Assembly (NCBI RefSeq): GCF_001417735.1
Contig: NZ_BBUZ01000029.1
Location: forward strand, 124,001-188,000
Direction: 5' to 3'
DNA from: Streptomyces sp. NBRC 110028
Lineage (GTDB): Bacteria > Actinomycetota > Actinomycetes > Streptomycetales > Streptomycetaceae
DNA: 64,000 bases
Part shown: piece by piece, positions 8,495 to 16,480 of the stretch
Numbering within the stretch: the first letter of the stretch is position 1
Layout of the letters: each line of letters opens with the position of its first letter
The notes under the pieces: generated by a model
Database searches by the model: none
What the model was told of the DNA's origin: nothing
Seen by the model: only the letters and a program-made list of their open reading frames with translations
Made by a program: the position numbers and the translations under genes

Positions 8495-9043
8495 GTGACA
8501 GTTTTGATCGTCGGTGGTTCCGGATTCCTGGGTGCCGAACTGGTCCGGCAAGCAGCAGCGGCCGGGCACACCACGGCCGCGACCTACGCGACCAGGCCCG
8601 GAAGCACTCCAGAGGTCGCGTGGCACGCCCTCGACCTGCGGGACCCCGGGAGTGTGGAAGCGGTCGTGGCCGAGGTCGGCCCTCGTGTCGTCGTCAACGT
8701 ATCGAGCGGCGGGGCGGACTGGGCGGTCACGGCCGAGGGACCTGTCCCTCTGGCCATGCGGCGGCGAAGTCCGGCAGCCGACTGATCCATGTCTCCAGTG
8801 ACGCCGTGTTCTCCGGCGCCCGTGTCCACTACGACGAGTCCTGCCTGCCTGATCCCGTTACCCCGTACGGGGCGGCGAAGGCCGCAGCGGAGACGGGGGT
8901 TCTTCTCGTGCGTCCGGACGCCGTGGTAGCCCGTACCTCGCTGATCATCGGCGATGGGAAGTCCGTACACGAACGTGCGGTGCACGAACTTGCCGCCGGG
9001 ACCCGGCGCCGGCGTTCTGTTCACAGACGACATCCGCTGCCCG
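8495..9043 (+). pseudogene. RmlD-like NAD(P)-dependent sugar-nucleotide reductase/epimerase, broken by two frameshifts and truncated
   Basis: The GTG at 8495 opens VTVLIVGGSGFLGAELVRQ with the GGSGFLG nucleotide-binding loop. The reading frame runs to VPLAM at 8758, jumps frame to AAKSGSRLIHVSSDAVFSG and YGAAKAAAETG (catalytic Tyr-x3-Lys), then jumps again near 9000 to GVLFTDDIRCP. These three pieces in order match an RmlD-like reductase, so the gene has lost bases twice. After 9043 the sequence changes in frame to the tail of an unrelated recombinase. The substrate-binding C-terminal third is gone. Confidence 0.7.
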
Positions 9044-9190
9044 GCGCGGGACAAGGCTGAGATCTACCGGCAGCTCGGGGTGCGGCTCACATACGACTCC
9101 GGGAAACACAAAGTGCCGGCCGAGATGAGACTCGACCAGCACTCTCATGAAGCCCGTGGGCTGTCAGTATGTGTCCGAGGGGGGACTTGA
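9044..9190 (+). pseudogene. C-terminal 48 codons of a serine recombinase, ending inside the tRNA-Leu gene
   Basis: The segment ARDKAEIYRQLGVRLTYD, then AEMRLDQHS and the end VCVRGGT, resembles the last part of large serine recombinases (phage-type integrases) of Streptomyces elements, which often finish in VRGGT. The last six codons and the stop (9172-9190) are antisense bases of the tRNA-Leu gene, as expected when an integrase gene abuts its attachment site. No catalytic domain remains. It is fused in frame to the RmlD remnant. Confidence 0.5.
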
Positions 9191-9256
9191 ACCCCCACGC
9201 CCGATAAAGGGCACTAGCACCTCAAGCTAGCGCGTCTGCCATTCCGCCACCCGGAC
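9172..9256 (-). tRNA. tRNA-Leu, anticodon GAG
   Basis: Read on the minus strand, it starts GTCCGGG at 9256 and closes with CTCGGAC plus A73 at 9172, giving a 7-base acceptor stem. The anticodon arm is CTAGC-TTGAGGT-GCTAG, so the anticodon is GAG (codon CUC). A long variable arm (TGCCC...GGGC) marks a class II leucine tRNA, and the T arm is GGGGG-TTCAAGT-CCCCC. CCA is not encoded. The 3' end overlaps a recombinase remnant, which marks the tRNA as an attachment site. Confidence 0.95.
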
Positions 9257-9514
9257 CAGGTGTCTGCCGTCCGGCCCGAGGCCGTTCCGACGTGGAAAAC
9301 CATAGCAAACATCAGAGCGTGCTCGATCACGCGGACGGTCGCGCGGCCGGCGGCGGCCGGCGGCGGCGGTGGTCCGTCGCTGTGTGACCGGAGCATGACG
9401 GCAGCATTGCGGCCTTGGGCTGCGGCGTCGGGAGGGGGAGGATGGCGGGATAGCCCCGCGGCGGGCCGGTCCGGGTGGACCCGGCCCGGGGGCAGGGAAC
9501 GATGAGGAGGCAGC

Positions 9515-10855
9515 GTGAGTGAGTCGCAAGCGGGCGGGACGAAAGCCGGAACGGTCAAAGGCGAGGACGAGGTCGTCGATCTGTGCCGTGATCTGATCCG
9601 GATCGACACCAGTAACTACGGCCCCGACCACTCCGGCCCCGGCGAGCGGGCCGCCGCCGAGTACGTCGCCGAGAAGCTCGCCGAGGTGGGGCTCGAACCG
9701 CAGATCTTCGAATCGCGCAAGGGCCGGGCCTCGACGGTGGCGCGCATCGAGGGTGAGGACCCGTCCCGGCCCGCGTTGCTCATCCACGGCCACACCGATG
9801 TCGTCCCGGCCAACGCCGAGGACTGGACCCATCACCCCTTCTCCGGCGAGATCGCCGACGACTGCGTCTGGGGCCGGGGCGCGGTGGACATGAAGGACAT
9901 GGACGCCATGACGCTCGCGGTCGTACGGGAGCGGCTGCGCACCGGCCGCAAGCCCCCGCGCGACATCGTGCTCGCCTTCCTCGCCGACGAGGAGGCCGGT
10001 GGCGTGTTCGGCGCGCGGCACCTGGTGAACCAGCACCCGGAGCTGTTCGAGGGCGTGACGGAGGCGATCGGCGAGGTCGGCGGCTTCTCGTTCACCGTCA
10101 ACGAGGACCTGCGGCTGTACCTGATCGAGACCGCCCAGAAGGGCATGCACTGGATGCGGCTCACGGTGGACGGCACCGCGGGCCACGGCTCGATGACCAA
10201 CAACGACAACGCCATCACCGAGCTGTCGGAGGCGGTCGGGCGGCTCGGGCGGCACAAGTTCCCGATCCGGGTGACCAAGACCGTACGGTCCTTCCTGGAC
10301 GAGCTGTCCGACGCGCTCGGCACCCCGCTCGACCCGGAGAACATGGACGAGACGCTGGCCAAGCTCGGCGGGATCGCGAAGCTCATCGGGGCGACGCTGC
10401 AGAACACCGCCGCGCCGACCATGCTCGGCGCCGGTTACAAGGTCAACGTGATCCCCGGACAGGCGACGGCCCATGTGGACGGCCGTTTCCTGCCGGGTCT
10501 GGAGGACGAGTTCCTGGCCGACCTCGACCGCATCCTCGGCCCGCGGGTCAAGCGCGAGGACGTGCACGCGGACAAGGCCCTGGAGACGAGCTTCGACGGG
10601 GCGCTGGTCGAGGCCATGCAGACGGCGCTCAAGGCCGAGGACCCGATCGCGCGCGCCGTGCCGTACTGCCTCTCCGGCGGTACGGACGCCAAGTCCTTCG
10701 ACGACCTCGGTATCCGCTGCTTCGGCTTCGCGCCGCTGCGGCTGCCCCCGGAGCTGGACTTCGCCGGGATGTTCCACGGGGTGGACGAGCGGGTGCCGGT
10801 GGACGGGCTGAAGTTCGGCGTGCGGGTCCTCGACCGGTTCCTGGACGGGTGCTGA
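9515..10855 (+). CDS. M20/ArgE-family metallopeptidase (dipeptidase or deacylase)
   Basis: This 446-residue cytosolic enzyme has the complete M20 metal site: H93 and D95 in HGHTDVVP, D125 in GRGAVDMKD, the base E159 with E160 in LADEEAGG, then GGTDAKSF and the final ligand in MFHGVDERV. A dimerisation lid domain occupies roughly residues 200-330. The GTG start at 9515 has GAGGAGG four bases upstream. M20 proteins hydrolyse dipeptides or N-acyl amino acids with two zinc ions; the substrate is not evident. It stands alone. The nearest downstream gene is the chaplin gene, more than 330 bases away. Confidence 0.88.
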   Translation: MSESQAGGTKAGTVKGEDEVVDLCRDLIRIDTSNYGPDHSGPGERAAAEYVAEKLAEVGLEPQIFESRKGRASTVARIEGEDPSRPALLIHGHTDVVPANAEDWTHHPFSGEIADDCVWGRGAVDMKDMDAMTLAVVRERLRTGRKPPRDIVLAFLADEEAGGVFGARHLVNQHPELFEGVTEAIGEVGGFSFTVNEDLRLYLIETAQKGMHWMRLTVDGTAGHGSMTNNDNAITELSEAVGRLGRHKFPIRVTKTVRSFLDELSDALGTPLDPENMDETLAKLGGIAKLIGATLQNTAAPTMLGAGYKVNVIPGQATAHVDGRFLPGLEDEFLADLDRILGPRVKREDVHADKALETSFDGALVEAMQTALKAEDPIARAVPYCLSGGTDAKSFDDLGIRCFGFAPLRLPPELDFAGMFHGVDERVPVDGLKFGVRVLDRFLDGC

Positions 10856-11188
10856 GCCCTTCCCGGAGGGCCTAATCGATCACACATACCGAATGCATCA
10901 CAAAGGGTGAATGCTGTCGTAGCTTGATAGCTTGATTGCGCCCTCCTCGTTACATGGGGTGTGCGGCTCGTGACCGGGCCGCGATGCCGAAGAGGGGGCG
11001 GGATGAAGAACCCCGGCCTTCGGCGACTACCGCATCGATCACGTGACGTCGAGTCACGGTCCACCGGAACGTGATCCCGGCGGGCCCGGAGCGTGCGCCA
11101 CGCACTCCGGGCCCGCCCGGGCATGGGGGTGCGGGCGACACCGCCCGCACGCGTTCCGGCCGGGCCACCGGCAGGGGAGCGAAGAGTT
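10856..11188. other. 333-base leader region ahead of the chaplin gene
   Basis: I see no gene here. A 23-codon open frame at 11003-11074 has a G-rich upstream stretch but no recognisable product. A strong hairpin lies at about 11079-11117: GGCGGGCCCGGAG pairs with CTCCGGGCCCGCC, with one bulge. It could be a terminator or an attenuator in a long chaplin leader. TTGATA at 10924-10929 could be a weak -35 element, but no matching -10 is convincing. Confidence 0.4.
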
Positions 11189-12028
11189 ATGCGACAGGTT
11201 GCGAAAAAGGGCCTGATCACCGTAGCGGCGGCGAGCGGCGTGCTGGCCGTGACCGGGGGCTACGCCCACGCGGATTCGGGGGCGAACGGCGGTGCCGGGT
11301 ACTCGCCCGGGATCGTGTCGGGCAACAACATCCAGGCCCCGGTGCATGTGCCGGTGAGCCTGTGCGGGAACACCGTGAACGTCCTCGGGTTCATGAACGA
11401 GGCCCGGTGCGGCGCCGGTGCGCAGGCGGGCTCCGGCAGCGGCTCCGGCAGTTCGGCCGGCGGCTCCCAGGCGGGGGGCTCCTCCGCCCAGGGCGCCACC
11501 CAGACGTCGCCGGGCGTCGGCTCCGGCAACAACATCCAGGCCCCGGTGCACGTTCCGGTCCACGTGTGCGGGAACAACATCGGCGTGATCGCGGCCGGGA
11601 ACAGCAGCGGGGGCGACTGCGGCGGCGTGGTCGACGCCGTACCGAACAACCCGGGGAACCCCGGCAACCCCGGCAACCCCGGTAACCCCGGCAACCCCGG
11701 TAACCCGGGGAACCCCGGCAACCCGGGCAACCCCGGTAACCCGGGTCAGCCCGGTACCCCCGGCAACCCCGGCCAGCCGAACAACCCGGGCGATGACACC
11801 CCCGGCAACCACGGCAATCACGGTGGCAACGGGAACGGGAACGGGAACGGCCAGAACGGAGCCCACGGCGCCGAGCAGGCCGCGAACCTCGGTGGTTCCC
11901 ACCTCACCGGCAGCGAGCAGCTCGCCCACACCGGTGCCGGACCGATGGAACTGGCCATTCCGGCCGCCGCGGGCATGCTGCTCGCGGGCACGGTGATCTA
12001 CCGCCGGGCGCGCGTCGCCCGGCACTGA
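11189..12028 (+). CDS. long chaplin: two chaplin domains, Asn-Pro-Gly repeat stalk and sortase signal
   Basis: The 279-residue product has a signal peptide (VAKKGLITVAAASGVLAV, cleavage after AHA). Chaplin domain 1 contains SGNNIQAPVHVPVSLCGNTV with a second cysteine in NEARCG. After a Gly/Ser/Ala linker comes domain 2, SGNNIQAPVHVPVHVCGNNI with cysteine in GGDCG. Then come about 13 Asn-Pro-Gly-type repeats, a Gly/Asn-rich stretch and a cell-wall sorting signal: LAHTG, a hydrophobic segment and a basic tail RRARVARH. Long chaplins of the ChpA/B/C kind are attached to peptidoglycan by sortase and help aerial hyphae and spores become hydrophobic. ATG 11189 follows GGGGAGC. It ends at a bidirectional terminator. 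Confidence 0.93.
   Translation: MRQVAKKGLITVAAASGVLAVTGGYAHADSGANGGAGYSPGIVSGNNIQAPVHVPVSLCGNTVNVLGFMNEARCGAGAQAGSGSGSGSSAGGSQAGGSSAQGATQTSPGVGSGNNIQAPVHVPVHVCGNNIGVIAAGNSSGGDCGGVVDAVPNNPGNPGNPGNPGNPGNPGNPGNPGNPGNPGNPGQPGTPGNPGQPNNPGDDTPGNHGNHGGNGNGNGNGQNGAHGAEQAANLGGSHLTGSEQLAHTGAGPMELAIPAAAGMLLAGTVIYRRARVARH
11644..11782 (+). repeat. in-frame 9-base tandem repeats coding Asn-Pro-Gly
   Basis: Units of the type AACCCCGGC or AACCCGGGT repeat about 13 times inside the chaplin gene. They encode a flexible collagen-like stalk between the chaplin domains and the sortase signal. Near-identical units are prone to slippage, so the copy number may vary between strains. Confidence 0.85.
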
Positions 12029-12068
12029 TCTCGCCTACCCCGTCTGACCTGGTCCGATCCGGTCCGAC

Positions 12069-12103
12069 CGCAGCGGGCCCCGCATCATGCGGGGCCCGCT
12101 GCG
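12069..12103. terminator. bidirectional terminator between the chaplin gene and the DUF5703 gene
   Basis: CGCAGCGGGCCCCGCA pairs perfectly with TGCGGGGCCCGCTGCG around a 3-base loop. It sits between the ends of two converging genes. Confidence 0.85.
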
Positions 12104-12105
12104 CG

Positions 12106-12294
12106 TCACCAGGTGGCGCGGAGCTGGCGGATGATGCGACGCCGCAGCCGCACTCTTCGGCTGCCGTCGGGGTTGAGTCTCAGTCGATCCAACTCCCAGT
12201 GTCCGTATTCGGCATGGTCGGTGAGCAGGCGGGTAGCGGCGTTGCGGGACACCCCGCGCGGCACATACACGTCGCAGAATTCGTATTCCGGCAT
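12106..12294 (-). CDS. DUF5703 family protein, 62 residues
   Basis: The small basic protein MPEYEFCDVYVPRGVSRNAA continues with TRLLTDHAEYGHWELDRL and an arginine-rich end RRVRLRRRIIRQLRATW. The pattern matches the short, strongly conserved DUF5703 proteins found next to chaplin genes in Streptomyces. There is no signal peptide or membrane segment. The charge suggests nucleic-acid or membrane-surface contact, but the function is unknown. It shares a 47-base divergent start region with the gene at 12342, so the two probably share regulatory DNA. Confidence 0.75.
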   Translation of the reverse strand: MPEYEFCDVYVPRGVSRNAATRLLTDHAEYGHWELDRLRLNPDGSRRVRLRRRIIRQLRATW

Positions 12295-12341
12295 CGCATC
12301 TATTGTGCGGGAACTGCCCTGGTACGGATAGCGTCTGCACT

Positions 12342-13019
12342 ATGTCTGATGCTGCGCAGCCATCCGCTGCCGAGGTACGCGCCGCCGCCGAAGCGGTGAA
12401 AGTCGCACTGGACCGTCACCTCGACGCCGTCGAACGCCGGTCGGGGGAAGGCGACCCGGCCGTCTACGCCGCATTCAACGAACTGGCGGCGGCAGCCGAG
12501 GTCTACGACGAGCTGCTCTACGACACCTACGACGAAGTCACGCCCTTCGAGATCCCGGGCGACGACAGCCTCCCCGCCTACGCGGGGCCGGACGAACCCA
12601 GCGCGCTCAGCGTGCTGATCCGCCGGGACTACGCGGTCGTCGAACCGCAGCGGCTGCTGTCGCAGGCCCAGCGCATCGTCGACCTCGATCCGGACCTCGA
12701 GACCGGGGGCGGCCGCCTGGGCGGTGGGACGGCCGGCGCCGGGGAAAGCGTCCACGCCGCCCTCGGGGTCGTCTTCGGCGAGTTCGAGCCGGACGAGATC
12801 GCCTCCCGGCACAAGGAGTTCGGCCTGGAGGAGGGCGACTCGACCCTCTGGGTCTCGGCCGTCGAGGAGGCGGCCGAACCGGGCGAATGGCTGTCCGCCC
12901 CGTTCGACCAGGCCGATCCGGAGCAGATCGTGTGCCGTTTCGACGTCAGCTCGGTCTTCGACGAGGAGCTGGACGAGGAGGACGAGGACGATCTCGAGGT
13001 GCTGGGCCCGGGGAGCTGA
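12342..13019 (+). CDS. conserved acidic hypothetical protein, 225 residues
   Basis: The product starts MSDAAQPSAAEVRAAAEAVK with a long N-terminal helix (KVALDRHLDAVERR). A mixed middle follows, with YDELLYDTYDEVTPFEI and RRDYAVVEPQRLLSQA, and then a very acidic end (EELDEEDEDDLE). There is no export signal. It lies divergent from DUF5703 with its ATG close to a possible -10 (TAGCGT at 12329-12334), so the mRNA may be nearly leaderless. Such low-complexity acidic tails are common in soluble actinobacterial proteins of unknown role. I do not recognise a function. Confidence 0.7.
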   Translation: MSDAAQPSAAEVRAAAEAVKVALDRHLDAVERRSGEGDPAVYAAFNELAAAAEVYDELLYDTYDEVTPFEIPGDDSLPAYAGPDEPSALSVLIRRDYAVVEPQRLLSQAQRIVDLDPDLETGGGRLGGGTAGAGESVHAALGVVFGEFEPDEIASRHKEFGLEEGDSTLWVSAVEEAAEPGEWLSAPFDQADPEQIVCRFDVSSVFDEELDEEDEDDLEVLGPGS

Positions 13020-13043
13020 ACCCGGCCGCACCACGCCGCACCC

Positions 13044-13082
13044 CGGGCCCTCCGGCCGCGCGCCCCGCGGCCCGAGGGCCCG
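13044..13082. terminator. bidirectional terminator between converging genes
   Basis: A 17-bp stem with one mismatch (CGGGCCCTCCGGCCGCG against CGCGGCCCGAGGGCCCG) and a 5-base loop lies between the acidic protein gene and the RecD-like gene. Confidence 0.75.
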
Positions 13083-13091
13083 TACCGCCCG

Positions 13092-15359
13092 TCATCCCGT
13101 GGGCGGCGTCTGGGTCTGGAGCAGGGTCCGCAGGCGCGTGGTGCGATCCTTGAACGGGATCTCCGCGACCGCCCGTGGCAGCGCCGCCTCCGCGCCGTGC
13201 ACCACGGACAGATGCCGTTCACCCCGGCTGAAGGCCGTGTAGACCCAGGCCCGGGTCAGCCCGGCCGCCGCGTCCCCCGGCAGCACCACGACCGCCGCGG
13301 GCCAGCGCGCTCCGGCCGCTTGGTGCGCGGTGAGCGCCCAGCCGTGCCGCACCAGGTCGCCGACCTGCTCACGGGGCACCACCACCGGCGCGCCCGCGCA
13401 CTCCAGCCGCAGCCCCTCGGCGTCCGCCGACACCACCGTGCCCGGGAGGGCGCGGCCCGGCGCCGGGGTGTAGACGACGCGGTCGCCCGGGTCGAACCCG
13501 GCGAACCTGCCGGGTCCGGGGTTCAGCCGCTCCTTCAGGGCGGCGTTGAGGGCCCGCGTCCCGGCCGCGCCACCATGGCCCGGCGTGATCACCTGCGTCT
13601 GCTCCGACGGCACGCCGATCGCGCGCGGCACCGAGTCCGCGACCAGCTGCACGGTGCGGTGCACCGCCTCGCTCGCGTCGCGCACGGGGACGATCACGAC
13701 CTCCTTGCCCGGTGCCTCCACCTGGTTCAGCTCACCGATGCCGATGCCCGAGACCAACTCGCCGATCGGCCCCGGGTCGGGCGTACGGGAGACCACCTGC
13801 GGGCAGCGGCGGGCCGCCACCAGGTCCGCGAAGACCCGGCCGGGCCCGGCCGACCACAGCACGCCCGGATCCCCGCTCAGCACCAGCCGGGCGCCGTCCG
13901 GCAGGGATTCGACGAGCATCGCCGCCGACTCCACGTCCAGCTGGGGGGCGTCCAGCACGGCGATCAGGTCGACCGCCAGCGCGCCGTCCTCGTCGCGCCC
14001 CGGGCCCTCGCTGCCCGCGAGCAGCCCGGCGACGGTGACGGCCGCGTCGGCGCCGACCTCCGCGGCCAGCCGCCGCCTGCCGTCCTCGCTGTGCGCGGCG
14101 GCGCAGACCCGCAGCCCCATCGACTGCGCGGCGGCGACCAGCGCCGCCGGTTCGGCCCGGGCGGCCTCGCCGCCGCTGTGCGTGACCAGGCCGTGTGCCG
14201 CGGCGGTACGGATCAGCTCCGCCGCGGACGGGGACGGCGCGGCGGTGGCGGCCGCCTCCCAGTCCGGCGCGGACTCGTGCGCGTCGACGAAGGTGCTGAT
14301 CAGCCGCGCGAACCCGTCCGCCAGGCTCTCCTCGGCCAGCGCGTACCGGTCGAGCCCCAGCAGCACCCGGACCGGCTGCTCGGCCTCCTCGTCGTCGGGC
14401 GCGTCGGGCGCGGCGGGCCGGGCGCCCGCGGGGGCCTCCAGGGCGTCCTGGAAGACCAGCACCCCGCCGCCCGCGATGGCCGCCCGCAGTGCCTCGTCCG
14501 GGTCCGGGACGGACACCTTGGCGAGCGCGGCACGCAGTGCGGACGACTCCAGCGCGGTGTGCCCTTCGAGGGCGGCGCGCTCCAGCAACCAGCCGGTGAG
14601 CGCCTGCGAGCGGCGCTCGTCGCCCGGCCCGCACTCCGGCCCCAGCAGGGCACGGGCGAACCCATCGGCCTGGTCGGGGCGCACCCCGGGCACGGCGAGC
14701 AGCTGCCAGGGGTCCTCGCGCAACGCCTCGGCGGCGCGCTCGCCCAGGGTCTCGGCGACCGGGGCGGTCAGCGCCTCGGGCGCCCCGCCCGCCGTCAGCA
14801 CCTCCCGGACTCCGTCCATCCCCGCCGCCACAGGCCGCACCGGCGTCGGGACGGGAGCCGGGCCGGGGGCACGGGACGGTTCGGGCGCGGGGGCGGCGGC
14901 CGCGCGTGGCCGGGCGGGCGCGGCCGGACGGGGCTCGTTGAAGAACGACGCCGCCGACCGCTCCCCGCTCTCCACGGCCCGCACGGCGGCGGCCAGCGCC
15001 TCGGCGGCAGCCGACCGCCCGCCGGATCCCGCCCCGGCCCCGCCGGGTGTCTGCCCGGGGGCATCCGCGGGAGCGGGGCCCCCCGATGCGCCGGTGCCGG
15101 TCTCGGCGTGCGCGTCCGCCGGGGCGCCGCCTCCGGCCTCGGGCCGGGGCGATCCTGCCGTGGCGCTCTCCGCGTCCGCTGGGGCGGCCTCCTCCGGCTC
15201 GTCGCCCGGCCGGGCGGCTGCTGACGCGGCGCCGGGCCCGTCGGCGGGGCTCCCCGGCGCCGACGGCGCCGCTTGGGCATCGGCGGGCGCGGCGCGGTCC
15301 GCGCTCGCCTCGGTGGCCTCCTCGGGCGGGGGGTCGCCGGCGAGGTGGTCGGTCGTCAC
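13092..15359 (-). CDS. RecD2-like helicase-fold protein with degenerate ATPase motifs
   Basis: The 755-residue protein starts with about 170 residues of Ala/Pro/Glu-rich low complexity. Helix-hairpin-helix-like segments follow (LGERAAEALREDPWQLLAVP, GVRPDQADGFARALLG), as in RecD2. The helicase core is recognisable by order but eroded. Where Walker A should be, the sequence reads GLVTHSGGEAARAEP with no GKT. The Walker B region reads DLIAVLDAPQLD instead of DEA. Motif V/VI equivalents read ALTAHQAAGARWPAAVVV and AWVYTAFSRGERHL. It probably binds DNA or a partner without ATP hydrolysis. The GTG start overlaps the stop of the upstream aldo/keto reductase (GTGA), so the two are translationally coupled. 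Confidence 0.7.
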   Translation of the reverse strand: MTTDHLAGDPPPEEATEASADRAAPADAQAAPSAPGSPADGPGAASAAARPGDEPEEAAPADAESATAGSPRPEAGGGAPADAHAETGTGASGGPAPADAPGQTPGGAGAGSGGRSAAAEALAAAVRAVESGERSAASFFNEPRPAAPARPRAAAAPAPEPSRAPGPAPVPTPVRPVAAGMDGVREVLTAGGAPEALTAPVAETLGERAAEALREDPWQLLAVPGVRPDQADGFARALLGPECGPGDERRSQALTGWLLERAALEGHTALESSALRAALAKVSVPDPDEALRAAIAGGGVLVFQDALEAPAGARPAAPDAPDDEEAEQPVRVLLGLDRYALAEESLADGFARLISTFVDAHESAPDWEAAATAAPSPSAAELIRTAAAHGLVTHSGGEAARAEPAALVAAAQSMGLRVCAAAHSEDGRRRLAAEVGADAAVTVAGLLAGSEGPGRDEDGALAVDLIAVLDAPQLDVESAAMLVESLPDGARLVLSGDPGVLWSAGPGRVFADLVAARRCPQVVSRTPDPGPIGELVSGIGIGELNQVEAPGKEVVIVPVRDASEAVHRTVQLVADSVPRAIGVPSEQTQVITPGHGGAAGTRALNAALKERLNPGPGRFAGFDPGDRVVYTPAPGRALPGTVVSADAEGLRLECAGAPVVVPREQVGDLVRHGWALTAHQAAGARWPAAVVVLPGDAAAGLTRAWVYTAFSRGERHLSVVHGAEAALPRAVAEIPFKDRTTRLRTLLQTQTPPTG

Positions 15360-16336
15360 AGCGTGCTCCAGTCCTGATCGGGATAGCGGTGCACGGGCGC
15401 CGACACATCGTCGAGCGCCTGGCAGATCTCGTCCGGAAGACTAAGGGCCTCCACCGACAGCGCCGTGCGCAACTGCCGGGCGTTGCGCGCGCCCACGATG
15501 GGCGCGGTCACGCCCGGGCGGTCGCGCACCCAGGCGAGCGCGACGTGCAGGGCGCTGGTGGCCAGGCCGTCGGCGGCGATGGCCACGGCGTCGACGATCC
15601 GGCTCGCCTCCTCGTCGAGGTACGGGGCGACGAAGGCGGCCAGCTCGGAGGCGCCACGGGAGTCGGAGGGCGTCATGTGGCGGTACTTTCCGGTCAGTAC
15701 GCCACGCCCCAGGGGCGAGGAGGGCAGCAGGCCGATGCCCAGGTCCAGGGCGGCGGGCAGCACTTCGCGCTCGACGCCGCGCTGGAGCAGCGAATACTCC
15801 ATCTGGGTGCTGGCGAGCCGGGTGTGGGCACCGGAGGAGGCCAGCTGCCAGGTGGCGGCCTTGGCGAGCTGCCAGCCGCAGAAGTTGGACACGCCGACAT
15901 ACCGCGCCCGCCCGCTGCTGACCGCTATGTCGAGCGCCTGCAGGGTCTCCTCGAGCGGGGTGACGGGGTCGAAGGCGTGCACCTGCCACAGATCGACGTG
16001 GTCCGTGCCCAACCGCTCCAGCGAGGCGTCCAGGGCCGCCAGGAGGTGGCCGCGGGAGCCGTCGAAGCGGCGGTTCGGGTCGGGGACGCTGCCCGCCTTG
16101 GTGGCGATCTGCAGATCGCGCCGGGGCACCAGCCCCTCCAGCAGCCGACCCAGCAGATACTCCGCCTCTCCGTCCGCGTACACATCGGCGGTGTCGACCA
16201 GCGTCCCGCCCGCCTCCCAGAACGCCTTGAGCTGGTCCGCCGCCTCATGTTCGCCGGTGTCCCGCCCCCAGGTGAGCGTGCCGAGCCCGAGCCGGGATAC
16301 GCGCAGGCCGGTGCGGCCCAGGTGCCTTAGCTCCAT
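15356..16336 (-). CDS. aldo/keto reductase
   Basis: The 326-residue TIM-barrel oxidoreductase starts MELRHLGRTGLRVSRLGLGT. The NADPH-dependent tetrad is complete: Asp and Tyr in DTADVYADG, Lys in IATKAGS and His in LWQVHAF. The cofactor segment PIVGARNARQL lies near the C-terminus. ATG 16336 was preferred over an ATG 23 codons upstream because family members begin with this strand. The stop overlaps the GTG of the RecD-like gene. The substrate is unknown; the L-glyceraldehyde 3-phosphate reductase-like subgroup is possible. Confidence 0.87.
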   Translation of the reverse strand: MELRHLGRTGLRVSRLGLGTLTWGRDTGEHEAADQLKAFWEAGGTLVDTADVYADGEAEYLLGRLLEGLVPRRDLQIATKAGSVPDPNRRFDGSRGHLLAALDASLERLGTDHVDLWQVHAFDPVTPLEETLQALDIAVSSGRARYVGVSNFCGWQLAKAATWQLASSGAHTRLASTQMEYSLLQRGVEREVLPAALDLGIGLLPSSPLGRGVLTGKYRHMTPSDSRGASELAAFVAPYLDEEASRIVDAVAIAADGLATSALHVALAWVRDRPGVTAPIVGARNARQLRTALSVEALSLPDEICQALDDVSAPVHRYPDQDWSTL

Positions 16337-16453
16337 GTACGTCGCTCCATGAACATCGAGATTACTGGCCGGAAAGCGGACCGTGTCAGCCTGTGGATAA
16401 CCCACCCCTGACGTACCGCGGGTTCGCGCGCTAGAGTCCCTGGAACAGCGACG

Positions 16454-16467
16454 TTACTGATCAGTAA
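16454..16467. promoter_or_regulatory. perfect 14-bp palindrome in front of the LLM oxidoreductase gene
   Basis: TTACTGATCAGTAA is its own reverse complement. It ends 13 bases before ATG 16481 and partly covers the ribosome binding region (AAGAGGTG). The size and symmetry suit a TetR-type operator. No regulator gene is adjacent. Confidence 0.6.
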
Positions 16468-16480
16468 GAGGTGCGGCACC

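Noticed and set aside
9227..10777. 516-codon open frame on the minus strand over the M20 peptidase gene
   Set aside because: It is an antisense shadow produced by G/C-rich third positions. It has no ribosome binding site and low-complexity Arg/Gly/Val content, while the plus strand has a complete M20 motif set.
10918..10953. BldN-type promoter for the chaplin gene (CGTAGC and CGTTAC)
   Set aside because: The two boxes are 24 bases apart, too far for a sigma factor promoter, and the second is a poor match.
13197..15224. 675-codon plus-strand open frame over the RecD-like gene
   Set aside because: Arg/Gly/Pro-rich shadow without motifs; the minus-strand frame has the recognisable domain order and a coupled start.
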